This document shows, piece by piece, positions 7,490 through 16,112 of a stretch of DNA of 61,572 bases. Source of the stretch: an uncultured Erysipelotrichaceae bacterium (lineage in GTDB: Bacteria; Bacillota_I; Bacilli_A; Erysipelotrichales; Erysipelotrichaceae). Under the pieces are notes generated by a model that saw only the letters and a program-made list of their open reading frames with translations, was not told the origin of the DNA and made no database searches. Location: contig CAKUQM010000007.1 of NCBI GenBank assembly GCA_934675465.1, positions 1 through 61,572 on the forward strand, read 5' to 3'. The stretch's first letter is position 1. Each line of letters starts with the position of its first letter. The translations under genes were made by a program, and so were the position numbers.

Positions 7490-8461
7490 ATGGATTTTTA
7501 TTTAGTAGCCATTTTAGGCTGTGTATTATCTTTTTTAGGTGTTTATTTCTTAATGCCACCTTATATTAAGGCATTAAAAGAACATAACATTAATCAATCA
7601 GTTAGTGAATATGCACTAGAAGAATATAAGACTAAACAAAAGACGCCTATCATGGGTGGACTATTGTTTGTGGTGGTACCAGTAATTGTTTATCTTGTCA
7701 TTAACATGTCTAATGTTCAAGACAGACTAGCTAACATGGTCTTATTATCATATATCTTATTTTGTTTAGTTGGTTTTGGCGATGATATTTTAATCATCTT
7801 AAGAAAGAATAATGAAGGTTTATCTCCAAAGCTTAAATTAATTCTTGAATTTGTATTTGCGATTATTATTTATCTTATTTATAAAGATTCGCTAAGCTTT
7901 AAGGTTGATCTTCCTTTATTAAAGAAAACTATTGAACTTTCATGGTTTATCTACATACCATTTATCATCCTAATGTTTCTAGGTGAGGCTAATGCGGTTA
8001 ACTTTACTGACGGCATGGATGGTTTGTGTGCTGGTGTTTCTACTATTTCTTTATTAGCTTATTTAGTAATTTTACTTCTATCAGCTAAGTATAATATCTT
8101 TATTTTAGTATCTTGTATCGTTGGTGGCTTATTAGCTTATTTATGTTACAATCACTTCCCAGCTAAGATTTTTATGGGCGATAGTGGTTCTCTTGCACTA
8201 GGTGGCTTATTCGCATCTATCGCATTAGCTACTAATTCGGAAATTGTCTTATTATTTATTGGTGGCGTCTTCTTAATTGAAATGTTCTGCGTTTGTATAC
8301 AACAAATCGCCGTAAGAGTCTTCCATAAGCGTGTTTTCTCTTATACACCAATTCATTATGCCTTTGTTTTAAAGGGACATAAGGAGACTACTGTAGTAAA
8401 AAGATTCTATATTTTGACTCTAATTCTTTCTGTAATTGGACTTGTACTTTATATCTTCTAA
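7490..8461 (+). CDS. mraY: Phospho-N-acetylmuramoyl-pentapeptide transferase
   Basis: Integral membrane enzyme that transfers phospho-MurNAc-pentapeptide to undecaprenyl phosphate, forming lipid I. The 323-residue product has about ten hydrophobic segments. It shows the family motifs TPIMGG near residue 52, FGDDILI near 97, NAVNFTDGMDGLCAG near 165-180 and the magnesium-binding FMGDSGSLALGG near 226. It is the last cell-wall gene of this short cluster: murD, murG, ftsW, ftsQ, ftsA and ftsZ do not follow. Its stop overlaps the recJ start by 1 base. Confidence 0.97.
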   Translation: MDFYLVAILGCVLSFLGVYFLMPPYIKALKEHNINQSVSEYALEEYKTKQKTPIMGGLLFVVVPVIVYLVINMSNVQDRLANMVLLSYILFCLVGFGDDILIILRKNNEGLSPKLKLILEFVFAIIIYLIYKDSLSFKVDLPLLKKTIELSWFIYIPFIILMFLGEANAVNFTDGMDGLCAGVSTISLLAYLVILLLSAKYNIFILVSCIVGGLLAYLCYNHFPAKIFMGDSGSLALGGLFASIALATNSEIVLLFIGGVFLIEMFCVCIQQIAVRVFHKRVFSYTPIHYAFVLKGHKETTVVKRFYILTLILSVIGLVLYIF

Positions 8462-9960
8462 TGGAATATCGTTATCATAAAGGAAATATATTAGATAATA
8501 TTTATTTAATAAACAATATAACTAAAAGCGATCTAGAAATAGATCGTTTTGACAATATGGACTATCACGAAAGTCTTTTAGACTTTAAGAATAAATTATT
8601 AAGTATTAAGGATAAACATGTCTTAATCGTAGGTGACTATGATTGTGATGGCATTTGTGCTACTACCATTACTAAAAGATTGTTGGAACACTTAGGTATC
8701 AATAATAGCTACTATATTCCATCTAGAATTGATGAGGGCTATGGCTTATGTGAAAAGATTGTGTCTATCGCCCATAAACATCATTATGATGTGATTATCA
8801 CGGTTGATAATGGGGTATCAGCTACAAGTTCTATTTCTTTAGCTAATTCATTAGGCATTAAGGTAATGATAATTGACCACCATGAATATGTTGATATACC
8901 TGATTGTTATGGCTTTATTCATCCTAATTTATTAGATAAGGATTTTAATAAGTTATCAGCAGGAGCCTTGTGTTACCTATTGTCTACCTTGTTTTATGAA
9001 GACGATTATTCGTTAGTGCTAGGTGGTCTTAGTATTCTTAGTGATATGGTAGGGGTTTTGAATTATAATCGTTATCTTCTTAAGAAGATGATGAATATAT
9101 TAAATACAAGTGATATGTATCAAATTAAACTTTTAAATGGTGCTAGTATCGACTATGATTCTTTGTCTTTTAATGCCATCCCAAAGATTAATGCGGTATC
9201 TAGAATGGGCTATAATGCCAACATTTTAGTTAAATATTTTTTAAGTGATAAAGATGAGTGCATAAAGCTTCTTGATTCTATTAATAAGATTAATGATTAT
9301 CGTAAAAATGAGACTAAGACAGAATGTGATTTAGCCTTAAGTATGTTAAATAGAAAAGATAAGCTAGCTTTGATAGTGTCTAGTGAATTTAAAGAGGGTA
9401 TCTGTGGTCTTATTGCCAATAGAATTTCTCTAAATTATGATGTGCCTTGTATTGTCTTTTCTAAGAAAGATGGACTATTAAAAGGGTCAGGTAGAAGTAG
9501 AGAAAACTTTAATATCTATGAATATTTATTAGATACTAAAGAATTGTTTACATCTTTTGGCGGACATGGACAGGCATGTGGAGTTTGTATAGAGGAGTCT
9601 AAATTAGATGATTTAAAAGCTTATATCGATACACATAAGTTAAATATGTTGGATTATCATAAGGATGTCATCAGTGTTGATCAAAGTGATATTGATTTAG
9701 ATTTGTTTGAGAAAATTGATAGTTTAAAGCCTTTTGGGATTGATTTTAAAGAACCTTTGATTCACATTAAAGATTTTGAATACAAGTCTAGGTTTTTGAT
9801 TAAGAATAAGTATCCTAAGTTTACAGTAGACAATAAGTTAACGGCTATTAGTTTTAATGAGTGTGATTCTTATCGTCAATTTAATGATATTTATGCCTAT
9901 ATTAGAAAGGATGATTATCATCAAGGGGCGCTTTCCCTTCTAATTGAAGAATTGTTGTAG
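8461..9960 (+). CDS. recJ: Single-stranded-DNA-specific exonuclease RecJ, short form
   Basis: DHH-family 5'-3' exonuclease used in recombination and repair. At 499 residues it is shorter than Bacillus RecJ (near 780) but has the whole catalytic core. DYDCDGICATT near residue 60 supplies metal ligands, DNGVSA near 118 follows, and IDHHEY near 138 is the DHH motif. The DHHA1 part includes SGRSRENFNIYEYL and FGGHGQACGV near 360-370. A short OB-like C-terminus follows. It begins at a TAATG overlap with mraY and has no Shine-Dalgarno of its own, so it is probably coupled. Confidence 0.9.
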   Translation: MEYRYHKGNILDNIYLINNITKSDLEIDRFDNMDYHESLLDFKNKLLSIKDKHVLIVGDYDCDGICATTITKRLLEHLGINNSYYIPSRIDEGYGLCEKIVSIAHKHHYDVIITVDNGVSATSSISLANSLGIKVMIIDHHEYVDIPDCYGFIHPNLLDKDFNKLSAGALCYLLSTLFYEDDYSLVLGGLSILSDMVGVLNYNRYLLKKMMNILNTSDMYQIKLLNGASIDYDSLSFNAIPKINAVSRMGYNANILVKYFLSDKDECIKLLDSINKINDYRKNETKTECDLALSMLNRKDKLALIVSSEFKEGICGLIANRISLNYDVPCIVFSKKDGLLKGSGRSRENFNIYEYLLDTKELFTSFGGHGQACGVCIEESKLDDLKAYIDTHKLNMLDYHKDVISVDQSDIDLDLFEKIDSLKPFGIDFKEPLIHIKDFEYKSRFLIKNKYPKFTVDNKLTAISFNECDSYRQFNDIYAYIRKDDYHQGALSLLIEELL

Positions 9961-9996
9961 TAAAATAGATTTGTATTTTTTTAATTGGAGGAGAAC

Positions 9997-10509
9997 ATGA
10001 ATTTAAAAGATTATATCGCAAGTATTCCTGATTATCCAAAAGAGGGAATCTTATTTAGAGATGTTACACCTTTAATGGCTGATGGTGAAGCATTTAAATA
10101 TGCATGTGAACAATTTACAGAATATGCTAAGGAAAAGGGTGCTGAGGTTGTTGCAGGACCTGAATCAAGAGGTTTTATTTTTGGTTGCCCAATCGCTACT
10201 AATTTAGGTATTGGCTTTGTGCCTGTTAGAAAGCCTAATAAGCTTCCTCGTGAGACTATTAAGTGTGAATATGCCCTTGAATATGGTACTAATACTCTTG
10301 AAATGCATAGAGATGCGGTTAAGGCTGGCCAAAAGGTTATTATTTGTGATGACTTATTGGCTACAGGTGGTACTGTAGAGGCTACTATCAAGATGATTGA
10401 AGAACTTGGTGGTGAGGTTGTTGGCTGTTGCTTCCTAATTGAACTTGAAGATTTAAAGGGAAGAGACAAGCTTAAGGGTTATGATGTTTTCTCTTTAATT
10501 AAATATTAA
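9997..10509 (+). CDS. apt: Adenine phosphoribosyltransferase
   Basis: Purine salvage enzyme making AMP from adenine and PRPP. The 170-residue product has the usual length. It shows KEGILFRDVTPLM near residue 18, the flexible-loop region RKPNKLPRETIKCEYALEYG near 82 and the PRPP-binding motif VIICDDLLATGGT near 118-130. The ATG at 9997 is favoured over an in-frame ATG at 9985 because GGAGGA at 9987-9992 lies at the right spacing. In many Firmicutes recJ, apt and rel occur in this order, as here. Confidence 0.96.
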   Translation: MNLKDYIASIPDYPKEGILFRDVTPLMADGEAFKYACEQFTEYAKEKGAEVVAGPESRGFIFGCPIATNLGIGFVPVRKPNKLPRETIKCEYALEYGTNTLEMHRDAVKAGQKVIICDDLLATGGTVEATIKMIEELGGEVVGCCFLIELEDLKGRDKLKGYDVFSLIKY

Positions 10510-10512
10510 GGT

Positions 10513-10538
10513 AAATCGAAGAGAAATCTTCGATTTTT
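10513..10538 (+). terminator. Intrinsic terminator after apt
   Basis: AAATCGAAGA (10513-10522), GAAA loop, TCTTCGATTT and T run to 10538. It ends only 6 bases before the rel start codon, leaving no room for a Shine-Dalgarno for rel. Confidence 0.85.
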
Positions 10539-10544
10539 TGTATT

Positions 10545-12740
10545 ATGAAAAATCCAGTACTAACAAAAGAGATCTTCTATGATCAAATAAATTCTTATAT
10601 TACAAATAAGGATTCTCTAGCTATGATTAATAAGGCTTATGACTATGCATATGAGAAGCATAGTAAGCAACTTAGAAAAAGTGGGGAACCCTATTTTGTG
10701 CACCTTTTGGCTGTGGCTTATGAATTAGCTAAATTAAGAGTAGGACCTTCAACTATTTGTGCTGGTCTTTTGCATGATGTGATTGAAGACTGTGGTGTTA
10801 CAAAAGAAGAATTTATTGAGCTTTTTGGTGAGGAAATTTATCAAATTGTTGAATCGGTTACAAAGATAGGTAATTTGCAGTTTAAGGATGAGAAGGAATA
10901 TTTGGCAGCTAATCATCGTAAGATTTTGATGGCTATGGCCAAGGATATTAGGGTAATCCTTGTTAAATTATGTGACCGTCTACATAATATGCGTACCCTA
11001 CAATTTATGCCTTATGATAAGCAACAACGTATTGCCAAGGAGACGCTTGAGGTTTATGCACCGATTGCTCATAGACTTGGTATTGCGGAAATCAAAAATG
11101 AACTAGAGGACTTGTCTTTCTATTATATTGATAATGAAAAGTATCACGAGATAGCTCGTCTTGTTGATAATAAGAAGGCTGAAAGAGATAGTCAAATAGC
11201 CCAGATGATTGAAGATATCTCTAAATTGTTAGATAGTCAACATATTCCATTTAGAATCTTTGGTAGATCTAAGCACTTATATTCTATTTATAAGAAGATG
11301 ATTAGAAAGAATAAGCGTTTTGATGAAATTTTGGATTTGTTGGCAATTAGAATCGTTACTAAAACAGAATTGAATTGTTACGAAATATTGGGCTATATTC
11401 ATGCCACTTATCGTCCAATTCCTGGTAGATTAAAGGACTATATTGCGATGCCTAAGATGAACTTGTATCGTTCTTTACATACAACAGTAGTGGGTATTGA
11501 TGGCCGTATCTATGAGATTCAAATTAGAACCGAGGAAATGGATGAGATAGCTGAGAAGGGTGTTGCGGCACACTGGGCTTATAAAGAGGGTAATTATGAT
11601 TCTCGTCGTGAACAAAAGGAAATCGTCAAGGAACTTGATTGGTTGAATGCCTTTGGTGATGATCAAAATGAAAATAGTGCATCTGACTATATGGATACAG
11701 TCATTGGTGATGTCTTTAATGCCAATGTCTATTGTATGACACCAAAAGGTAGGGTTATTGACTTGCCTGTTGGTTCTACGCCTATTGATTTTGCCTATAG
11801 AGTACATACTGAAGTTGGTCATACAACTGTTGGTGCTTTGGTTAATGGTGTCTTGGTACCACTTAATACTGAGTTAAAGACGGGTGATGTTGTTGAGCTT
11901 AGAACTAATAAATCTTCTTCACCAAGTGAGGACTGGTTAAAGATAACTAAGACTAATGCGGCTAAGAATAAGATTAGGGCCTATTTCCAAAAGAAGGAAC
12001 AAGAGGAAAAGGAACAATATGTTAAGTCTGGTGAAGAATTATTAAAGAATGAAATGATCAAACGTAATGTTGATGTTGATGAATTCTTTGATAAAGACAA
12101 GTTCGAGAAGTTATATAGTTATTATCGTGTTCAAACCTATAATGATTTCATGTATCTGATTGCGATTAAGTCAGTTTCAGCAAGTTCAGTTATCGAAAAA
12201 CTTACTAAGGTTGGTAAGAAGGAAATTGGTGAAGAAGACTTACAAGAGATTGTTAAGAAGAATCAGAATAAACAAAAACAGAATCGTTCCGTTTCTAAGA
12301 CTGGTGTAGTGGTACAGGGTGTAACAGGTATGAAAATTGCCTTGGCTCCTTGTTGTTCACCAGTATATGGGGATACGATTGTTGGCTATGTTACCAAGGG
12401 TCAGGGTATTAAGGTTCATAGGGCTGATTGTCCTAATGTCTTAAATGAAAAAGCTCGTTTGATTGATGTTGAATGGGAAGAGAAGAAGCCAGACTTTAAA
12501 TATGAGGCTCATATTAAGATTTATTCTAAGGATAGAGCTTATCTATTAACTGATTTGGCTACCTGTATTTCACAGTTTAAGGCTAATATGTTGTCTGTTA
12601 ATATTGGTGTTAACCAAGAAGAATTAACAGCTACTGCTTCATTAACTTTAAATGTAACTGATCTAGATCATTTAAATCTAATCATGGCTAACCTAAGAAA
12701 GATAGAAAGTGTTATTTCAGTAGAAAGAGCGATTAAATAA
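10545..12740 (+). CDS. relA: Bifunctional (p)ppGpp synthetase/hydrolase Rel
   Basis: Stringent-response enzyme, 731 residues, full length. An N-terminal HD hydrolase domain (HDVIED near residue 74, LCDRLHNMRT near 145) indicates ppGpp degradation. The synthetase domain follows, with FGRSKHLYSIYKK near 240, RFDEILDLLAIRI near 258 and NLYRSLHTTVVG near 308. Then comes a TGS domain (GRVIDLPVGSTPIDFAYRVH near 400), a zinc-finger-like segment with APCCSP, and a C-terminal ACT domain. The start codon lies 6 bases after the apt terminator without a ribosome-binding site, so initiation is atypical. Confidence 0.96.
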   Translation: MKNPVLTKEIFYDQINSYITNKDSLAMINKAYDYAYEKHSKQLRKSGEPYFVHLLAVAYELAKLRVGPSTICAGLLHDVIEDCGVTKEEFIELFGEEIYQIVESVTKIGNLQFKDEKEYLAANHRKILMAMAKDIRVILVKLCDRLHNMRTLQFMPYDKQQRIAKETLEVYAPIAHRLGIAEIKNELEDLSFYYIDNEKYHEIARLVDNKKAERDSQIAQMIEDISKLLDSQHIPFRIFGRSKHLYSIYKKMIRKNKRFDEILDLLAIRIVTKTELNCYEILGYIHATYRPIPGRLKDYIAMPKMNLYRSLHTTVVGIDGRIYEIQIRTEEMDEIAEKGVAAHWAYKEGNYDSRREQKEIVKELDWLNAFGDDQNENSASDYMDTVIGDVFNANVYCMTPKGRVIDLPVGSTPIDFAYRVHTEVGHTTVGALVNGVLVPLNTELKTGDVVELRTNKSSSPSEDWLKITKTNAAKNKIRAYFQKKEQEEKEQYVKSGEELLKNEMIKRNVDVDEFFDKDKFEKLYSYYRVQTYNDFMYLIAIKSVSASSVIEKLTKVGKKEIGEEDLQEIVKKNQNKQKQNRSVSKTGVVVQGVTGMKIALAPCCSPVYGDTIVGYVTKGQGIKVHRADCPNVLNEKARLIDVEWEEKKPDFKYEAHIKIYSKDRAYLLTDLATCISQFKANMLSVNIGVNQEELTATASLTLNVTDLDHLNLIMANLRKIESVISVERAIK

Positions 12741-12756
12741 TAATCGCTCTTTTATA
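12724..12756. terminator. Bidirectional terminator between rel and a convergent lipoprotein gene
   Basis: AAAGAGCGATTA (12724-12735) pairs with TAATCGCTCTTT (12741-12752). The rel stop codon sits in the loop. A T run follows on the plus strand and an A-rich flank on the other side supports minus-strand use. Confidence 0.8.
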
Positions 12757-12760
12757 TCGT

Positions 12761-13849
12761 TTAATGAAGTAGTTCTATCTTTTCATATTCATTATCTTTG
12801 TGAATAGTCACTTCTGAATAGTCTTCATTATATGTGAATTTTTGAAGAGAATCTTTATTCATCGAATCATCTATTCGAATTATATAGCCATCCTTATTGT
12901 AAGTATATGTATATTCATGGTCGAATGTTGAAGGCGGATAAGAGGCAAACTTTTCATAGACTATATGATCACCATCATAATCAAATTCATATGTTGAACT
13001 AAGTTCGTTATTGTAATAATTGATAATCGAAGTCATTTTTCCATCTTCTTTATATTCAAATATTTCTTTATTTAAGTTTGAATAACATATTACCTTAGAA
13101 GGTGAACCATTATCATATAGTTCATATTCAATAGTAATAGCACCAGATTTATCAGTCTTAACAAGTTTTACAAGATTACCATTTGCATCATATTCAAATG
13201 AAATTTCATTATCACCATCATTTGTACCAACTTTGTATATTAATTCATTCTTGAAACAATAATACCAACCATCATCTCTTACATAAAAGATACTTCCATC
13301 ATCCTTATATTCAGCTCTATAGTGTTCATCTTGCGCGTAATAAATATCAGTAATCTTATCTTCTTTGTCTAATAGATAAACTGTATAATTGCTCTTCTTA
13401 AATAGCTTTTGGTGATTTGATGATAATAACTGATAATCATCATAGTAAACGGAATCTAAATCATTGCCGATATAAGTGCTCTTACCTTGATAATAGTCAA
13501 CGTTTCTTTCATCTTTAATAGATGGGGTATAGTCAAAATCATAGTCTATTAGGATTTTCTTATAAAAAGTACCATTAGAATCATATACATCATAGCCATC
13601 TTTTAAGCCTTTAATCAAATCTTTTGTCTTGGCACCATCAGTTTCTTTTAATGATTCATCTAATGTCTTTATCGCATTATAATATTCTCCCTTAATTATA
13701 TAAGCGTTAAATAAATCAATATATGCAGTTTCATCACTTACGTTTTCCTTTATCTTATTATTTAATGAAGATATTTCGTTATCTACATCATAAGTCTTTT
13801 GACAAGATGCTAAAAAGATAATAAGGATACAAACAAACAATCGTTTCAT
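12761..13849 (-). CDS. Putative lipoprotein with YD-like repeats
   Basis: Lipoprotein of unknown function, 362 residues. The signal peptide ends in LASC, with the lipidated cysteine at residue 16. Residues about 20-90 look like a short helical repeat (TPR-like, ETAYIDLFNAYIIKGEYYNAIKTL). From about 170 to the end there are recurring 20-25-residue strands with tyrosine-aspartate pairs (FEYDANGNLVKLVKTDKSG, YTYNKDGYIIRIDDS). These are reminiscent of YD/RHS or toxin-antitoxin wall-binding repeats. GGAGGAAA precedes the start on the minus strand. No enzymatic motif was recognised. Confidence 0.8.
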   Translation of the reverse strand: MKRLFVCILIIFLASCQKTYDVDNEISSLNNKIKENVSDETAYIDLFNAYIIKGEYYNAIKTLDESLKETDGAKTKDLIKGLKDGYDVYDSNGTFYKKILIDYDFDYTPSIKDERNVDYYQGKSTYIGNDLDSVYYDDYQLLSSNHQKLFKKSNYTVYLLDKEDKITDIYYAQDEHYRAEYKDDGSIFYVRDDGWYYCFKNELIYKVGTNDGDNEISFEYDANGNLVKLVKTDKSGAITIEYELYDNGSPSKVICYSNLNKEIFEYKEDGKMTSIINYYNNELSSTYEFDYDGDHIVYEKFASYPPSTFDHEYTYTYNKDGYIIRIDDSMNKDSLQKFTYNEDYSEVTIHKDNEYEKIELLH

Positions 13850-13928
13850 AGTTATTTCCTCCTAAACTTACTAATTATTTTTCCTCTATTTACAACTTAA
13901 TTATAAAAAGTGCAGTCTAGTTTGTAAA

Positions 13929-13958
13929 TTGACAAATTAGTTAATGTAGTATTAACTA
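13929..13958 (+). promoter_or_regulatory. LysR-gene promoter with embedded inverted repeat
   Basis: TTGACA (13929-13934) is followed by the inverted repeat AGTTAAT-N5-ATTAACT (13939-13957), with a -10-like TAACTA at 13953-13958. The repeat occupies the spacer, so binding there would block or modulate transcription. LysR proteins typically bind such sites upstream of their own gene. Confidence 0.5.
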
Positions 13959-13981
13959 TAGGTTAATAGGGAGAGAGTAAT

Positions 13982-14881
13982 ATGCACAATGATTCATTAG
14001 AAATTTTTGCGAAGGTGGTTGAATACAAAAGCTTTAGTGCTGCTTCAAGAGTTTTGTATATAAGTCCTGTAGCGATAAGAAAACATATCGATAAGTTAGA
14101 AAAAGAACTTGGTGTTGGTTTATTCAAAAGAAGTTCTAAGGGTGTTATCTTAACAGAAAAAGGTGAAATTTTATATGCTGCTGTTAAGAGAATGAAAGAT
14201 ATTTATGATGAGTGTTTATTAAAACTAAAGGATGATAGAAAAAGCAAAATAAGAGTTGGCTTATCTCGTCATTTTTTACTTGGGAATACTGATATCGTGT
14301 TTAAGTGGCTTTTTAATAATAATAATAATTATCAAGTTGATATTGTAGAAATAGATGAAAGCTATAGTTTTGTGGAAGATAATCTAGATAAGTTAGGAAA
14401 AGAAGTTGATATTCTTATAGGATCTAGTTTGAAAGATCTAAACAAACATTATCAACAGACAATAATCACTTCAATTACACCAGCTTTACTTGTTCCTAAG
14501 ACTCATAGGCTCGCAAATAATAAGGTATTAACGATAAAAGACATTAAAGATTCTAATATTTATGTAAATGGAGCTTGTTCTTGTCAAAAAATAAATGAAG
14601 TGATTCAAATACTTAAAGATAATTCAAATGTTGTTATGATTGATAAGGAGAACGATTTAACTAATAAGTATCAAGATTGTATTAAAGAGAATAATCTATT
14701 GTTTTGTACAAACTATCTATCAATGGATTTTTTAGATGCATCAATCATTCCATTAGATTTCGCAAAGTCTATTCCGTTTTCGTTTGTATATTTAAAGACA
14801 TGTGATTATGAAATTAAACATTTTGCGAATTGTATGAAGGAAAACTATAATAGGTACTATGAACAAAAAATTAGAGATTAA
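13982..14881 (+). CDS. LysR-family transcriptional regulator
   Basis: DNA-binding regulator of 299 residues. The N-terminal winged helix-turn-helix (residues 1-62) is typical: LEIFAKVVEYKSFSAASRVL, then a recognition helix in SPVAIRKHIDKLEKELG, then GVILTEKGEILY. The C-terminal part is a periplasmic-binding-like effector domain but is divergent, with a CSCQ cluster near residue 200. The effector cannot be inferred. A Shine-Dalgarno GGGAGAGAG precedes the ATG. The gene overlaps the next one by 23 bases, so the two are co-transcribed. An inverted repeat in its promoter resembles ones ahead of the ABC operon 2 kb downstream. Confidence 0.88.
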   Translation: MHNDSLEIFAKVVEYKSFSAASRVLYISPVAIRKHIDKLEKELGVGLFKRSSKGVILTEKGEILYAAVKRMKDIYDECLLKLKDDRKSKIRVGLSRHFLLGNTDIVFKWLFNNNNNYQVDIVEIDESYSFVEDNLDKLGKEVDILIGSSLKDLNKHYQQTIITSITPALLVPKTHRLANNKVLTIKDIKDSNIYVNGACSCQKINEVIQILKDNSNVVMIDKENDLTNKYQDCIKENNLLFCTNYLSMDFLDASIIPLDFAKSIPFSFVYLKTCDYEIKHFANCMKENYNRYYEQKIRD

Positions 14882-15836
14882 ATATACAGCTTTAAAAGAT
14901 AACTTATTAGAACTAGAGAAAGATACTACCAAGACTATTAATTCTCAAATAGAGGAGCTTGCTAAGAAACAAGAGATTTCTAAGATGCCAGAATTAAAGG
15001 CTAATCTATTAGAAGAATATAATCTTTTAAATGATGCTTCTAAGCTATTCTTGGATTCTGCTAGCAAGTGCAGCAAGACAGCTGATACTATCAAGACTCA
15101 AATCAAAGAATATGAGAAGTATGAGGAAAGAGTGGATAAGAATAAGAAGGTTATCAGCAAGCCTAATTCGATGTTGGATTATCAGGAAAACGAAAGTAAT
15201 CACTTTGCGAAAGGTAATACTTTCTATAAGTTATTTTGGGTCTTCTTTATAGGCTGTTTTGCGGGTGTAGTAATCGAGACATTATTCTGCATTGTCACAA
15301 GAGGACACTATGAATCAAGAGTTGGTCTAATATGGGGGCCATTTAATCTAGTATATGGTTTTGGTGCTTTAGTATTATCAGCCTTTCTATATAAGTATCG
15401 TAATAGATCAAGAATCTATTCCTTCATCGGTGGTTTTATCACTGGAAGTATTGTTGAATATTTATGTTCCTACTTTCAAGAACTAATGTTTGGATCAACT
15501 TCTTGGGACTATTCTAATTTCCCTTTTAATATAAACGGTAGAATTTGTCTATTATATTCATTGTTCTGGGGAATCTTAGGCATTTTATGGATTAAAGATA
15601 TATATCCATTCATGTCGGAAATGATTCTAAAGATACCTAATAAAATAGGTAAGAAACTCACAAAGGTACTACTAGTATTCATGATTATTAATTCTCTTGC
15701 TACCGGTGCTGTAGTCTTTAGATGGAAAGATAGATTACAAGGAGTAGAAGCTAATAATAAGATAGCGGAAACTATTGATAGAATATATCCAAATGAGAGA
15801 ATGGAAAAGATATTCGCGAATATGAGCTTTAAATAA
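14859..15836 (+). CDS. Membrane protein with CmpB-type putative ABC-transporter permease domain
   Basis: Membrane protein of 325 residues. An N-terminal lysine/glutamate-rich coiled coil occupies about residues 1-110. The C-terminal domain has five or six hydrophobic segments. It contains FWVFFIGCFAGVVIET, ESRVGLIWGPFNLVYGFGA and GRICLLYSLFWGILGI, the signature of the CmpB-type 'putative ABC transporter permease' family common in Erysipelotrichia and Lachnospiraceae. Despite the family name no ATPase partner is encoded next to it, and transport activity is unproven. It overlaps the LysR gene by 23 bases, which hints at joint regulation. Confidence 0.78.
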   Translation: MNKKLEIKYTALKDNLLELEKDTTKTINSQIEELAKKQEISKMPELKANLLEEYNLLNDASKLFLDSASKCSKTADTIKTQIKEYEKYEERVDKNKKVISKPNSMLDYQENESNHFAKGNTFYKLFWVFFIGCFAGVVIETLFCIVTRGHYESRVGLIWGPFNLVYGFGALVLSAFLYKYRNRSRIYSFIGGFITGSIVEYLCSYFQELMFGSTSWDYSNFPFNINGRICLLYSLFWGILGILWIKDIYPFMSEMILKIPNKIGKKLTKVLLVFMIINSLATGAVVFRWKDRLQGVEANNKIAETIDRIYPNERMEKIFANMSFK

Positions 15837-15840
15837 CAGC

Positions 15841-16021
15841 TTAAATAAACTGTACCCTTTGTCAAGGACTGTTAAATAAAAAGGTGTCTGAGGAGTAACT
15901 TATATGGTTACTCCTTTTATTATGCGTAGATCACATCTGGGAGATATTCGACAGGAAGACATGTAAGCGGATTAGATATTCTGTCGCTTAAGTACTGGTC
16001 ATATTCATATGCTGTTTTTAT
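15841..16021 (-). mobile_element. Decayed insertion-element remnant (uncertain)
   Basis: Read on the minus strand, about 35 open codons without a start end in tandem stop codons at about 15919-15925. The open part contains AYEYDQYLSDRISNPLTCLP and ends in EYLPDVIYA. It is followed by a hairpin AGGAGTAAC/GTTACTCCT (15891-15915) and then a sequence of IS-end character containing GTCCTTGACAAAGGGTACAG. This order (transposase tail, hairpin, element end) suggests the last 180 bases of an IS-type element. The family was not identified, and no second end was found. Confidence 0.3.
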
Positions 16022-16047
16022 TAACCACTAGTTAATACATGTTAACT
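16021..16047. promoter_or_regulatory. Two inverted repeats upstream of the ABC operon
   Basis: TTAAC-N5-GTTAA (16021-16035) and AGTTAA-N6-TTAACT (16030-16047) overlap. Their half-site AGTTAA is the same as in the inverted repeat ahead of the LysR gene (13939-13957). They lie upstream of an extended -10 TGATAAAAT (16079-16087). They are probably regulator-binding sites, and LysR control is an inference. Confidence 0.4.
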
Positions 16048-16112
16048 ATTTAATATCTATATTTTTTTATATGGGCTATGATAAAATTCAAGAAACAAGG
16101 AAAATCAATAAT

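Noticed and set aside
10032..10469. 145-codon minus-strand frame.
   Set aside because: Antisense shadow of apt with no start signals.
15837..16112. Riboswitch or tRNA in the gap before the ABC operon.
   Set aside because: No cloverleaf, no conserved riboswitch core; the open codons and hairpin fit an element remnant better.
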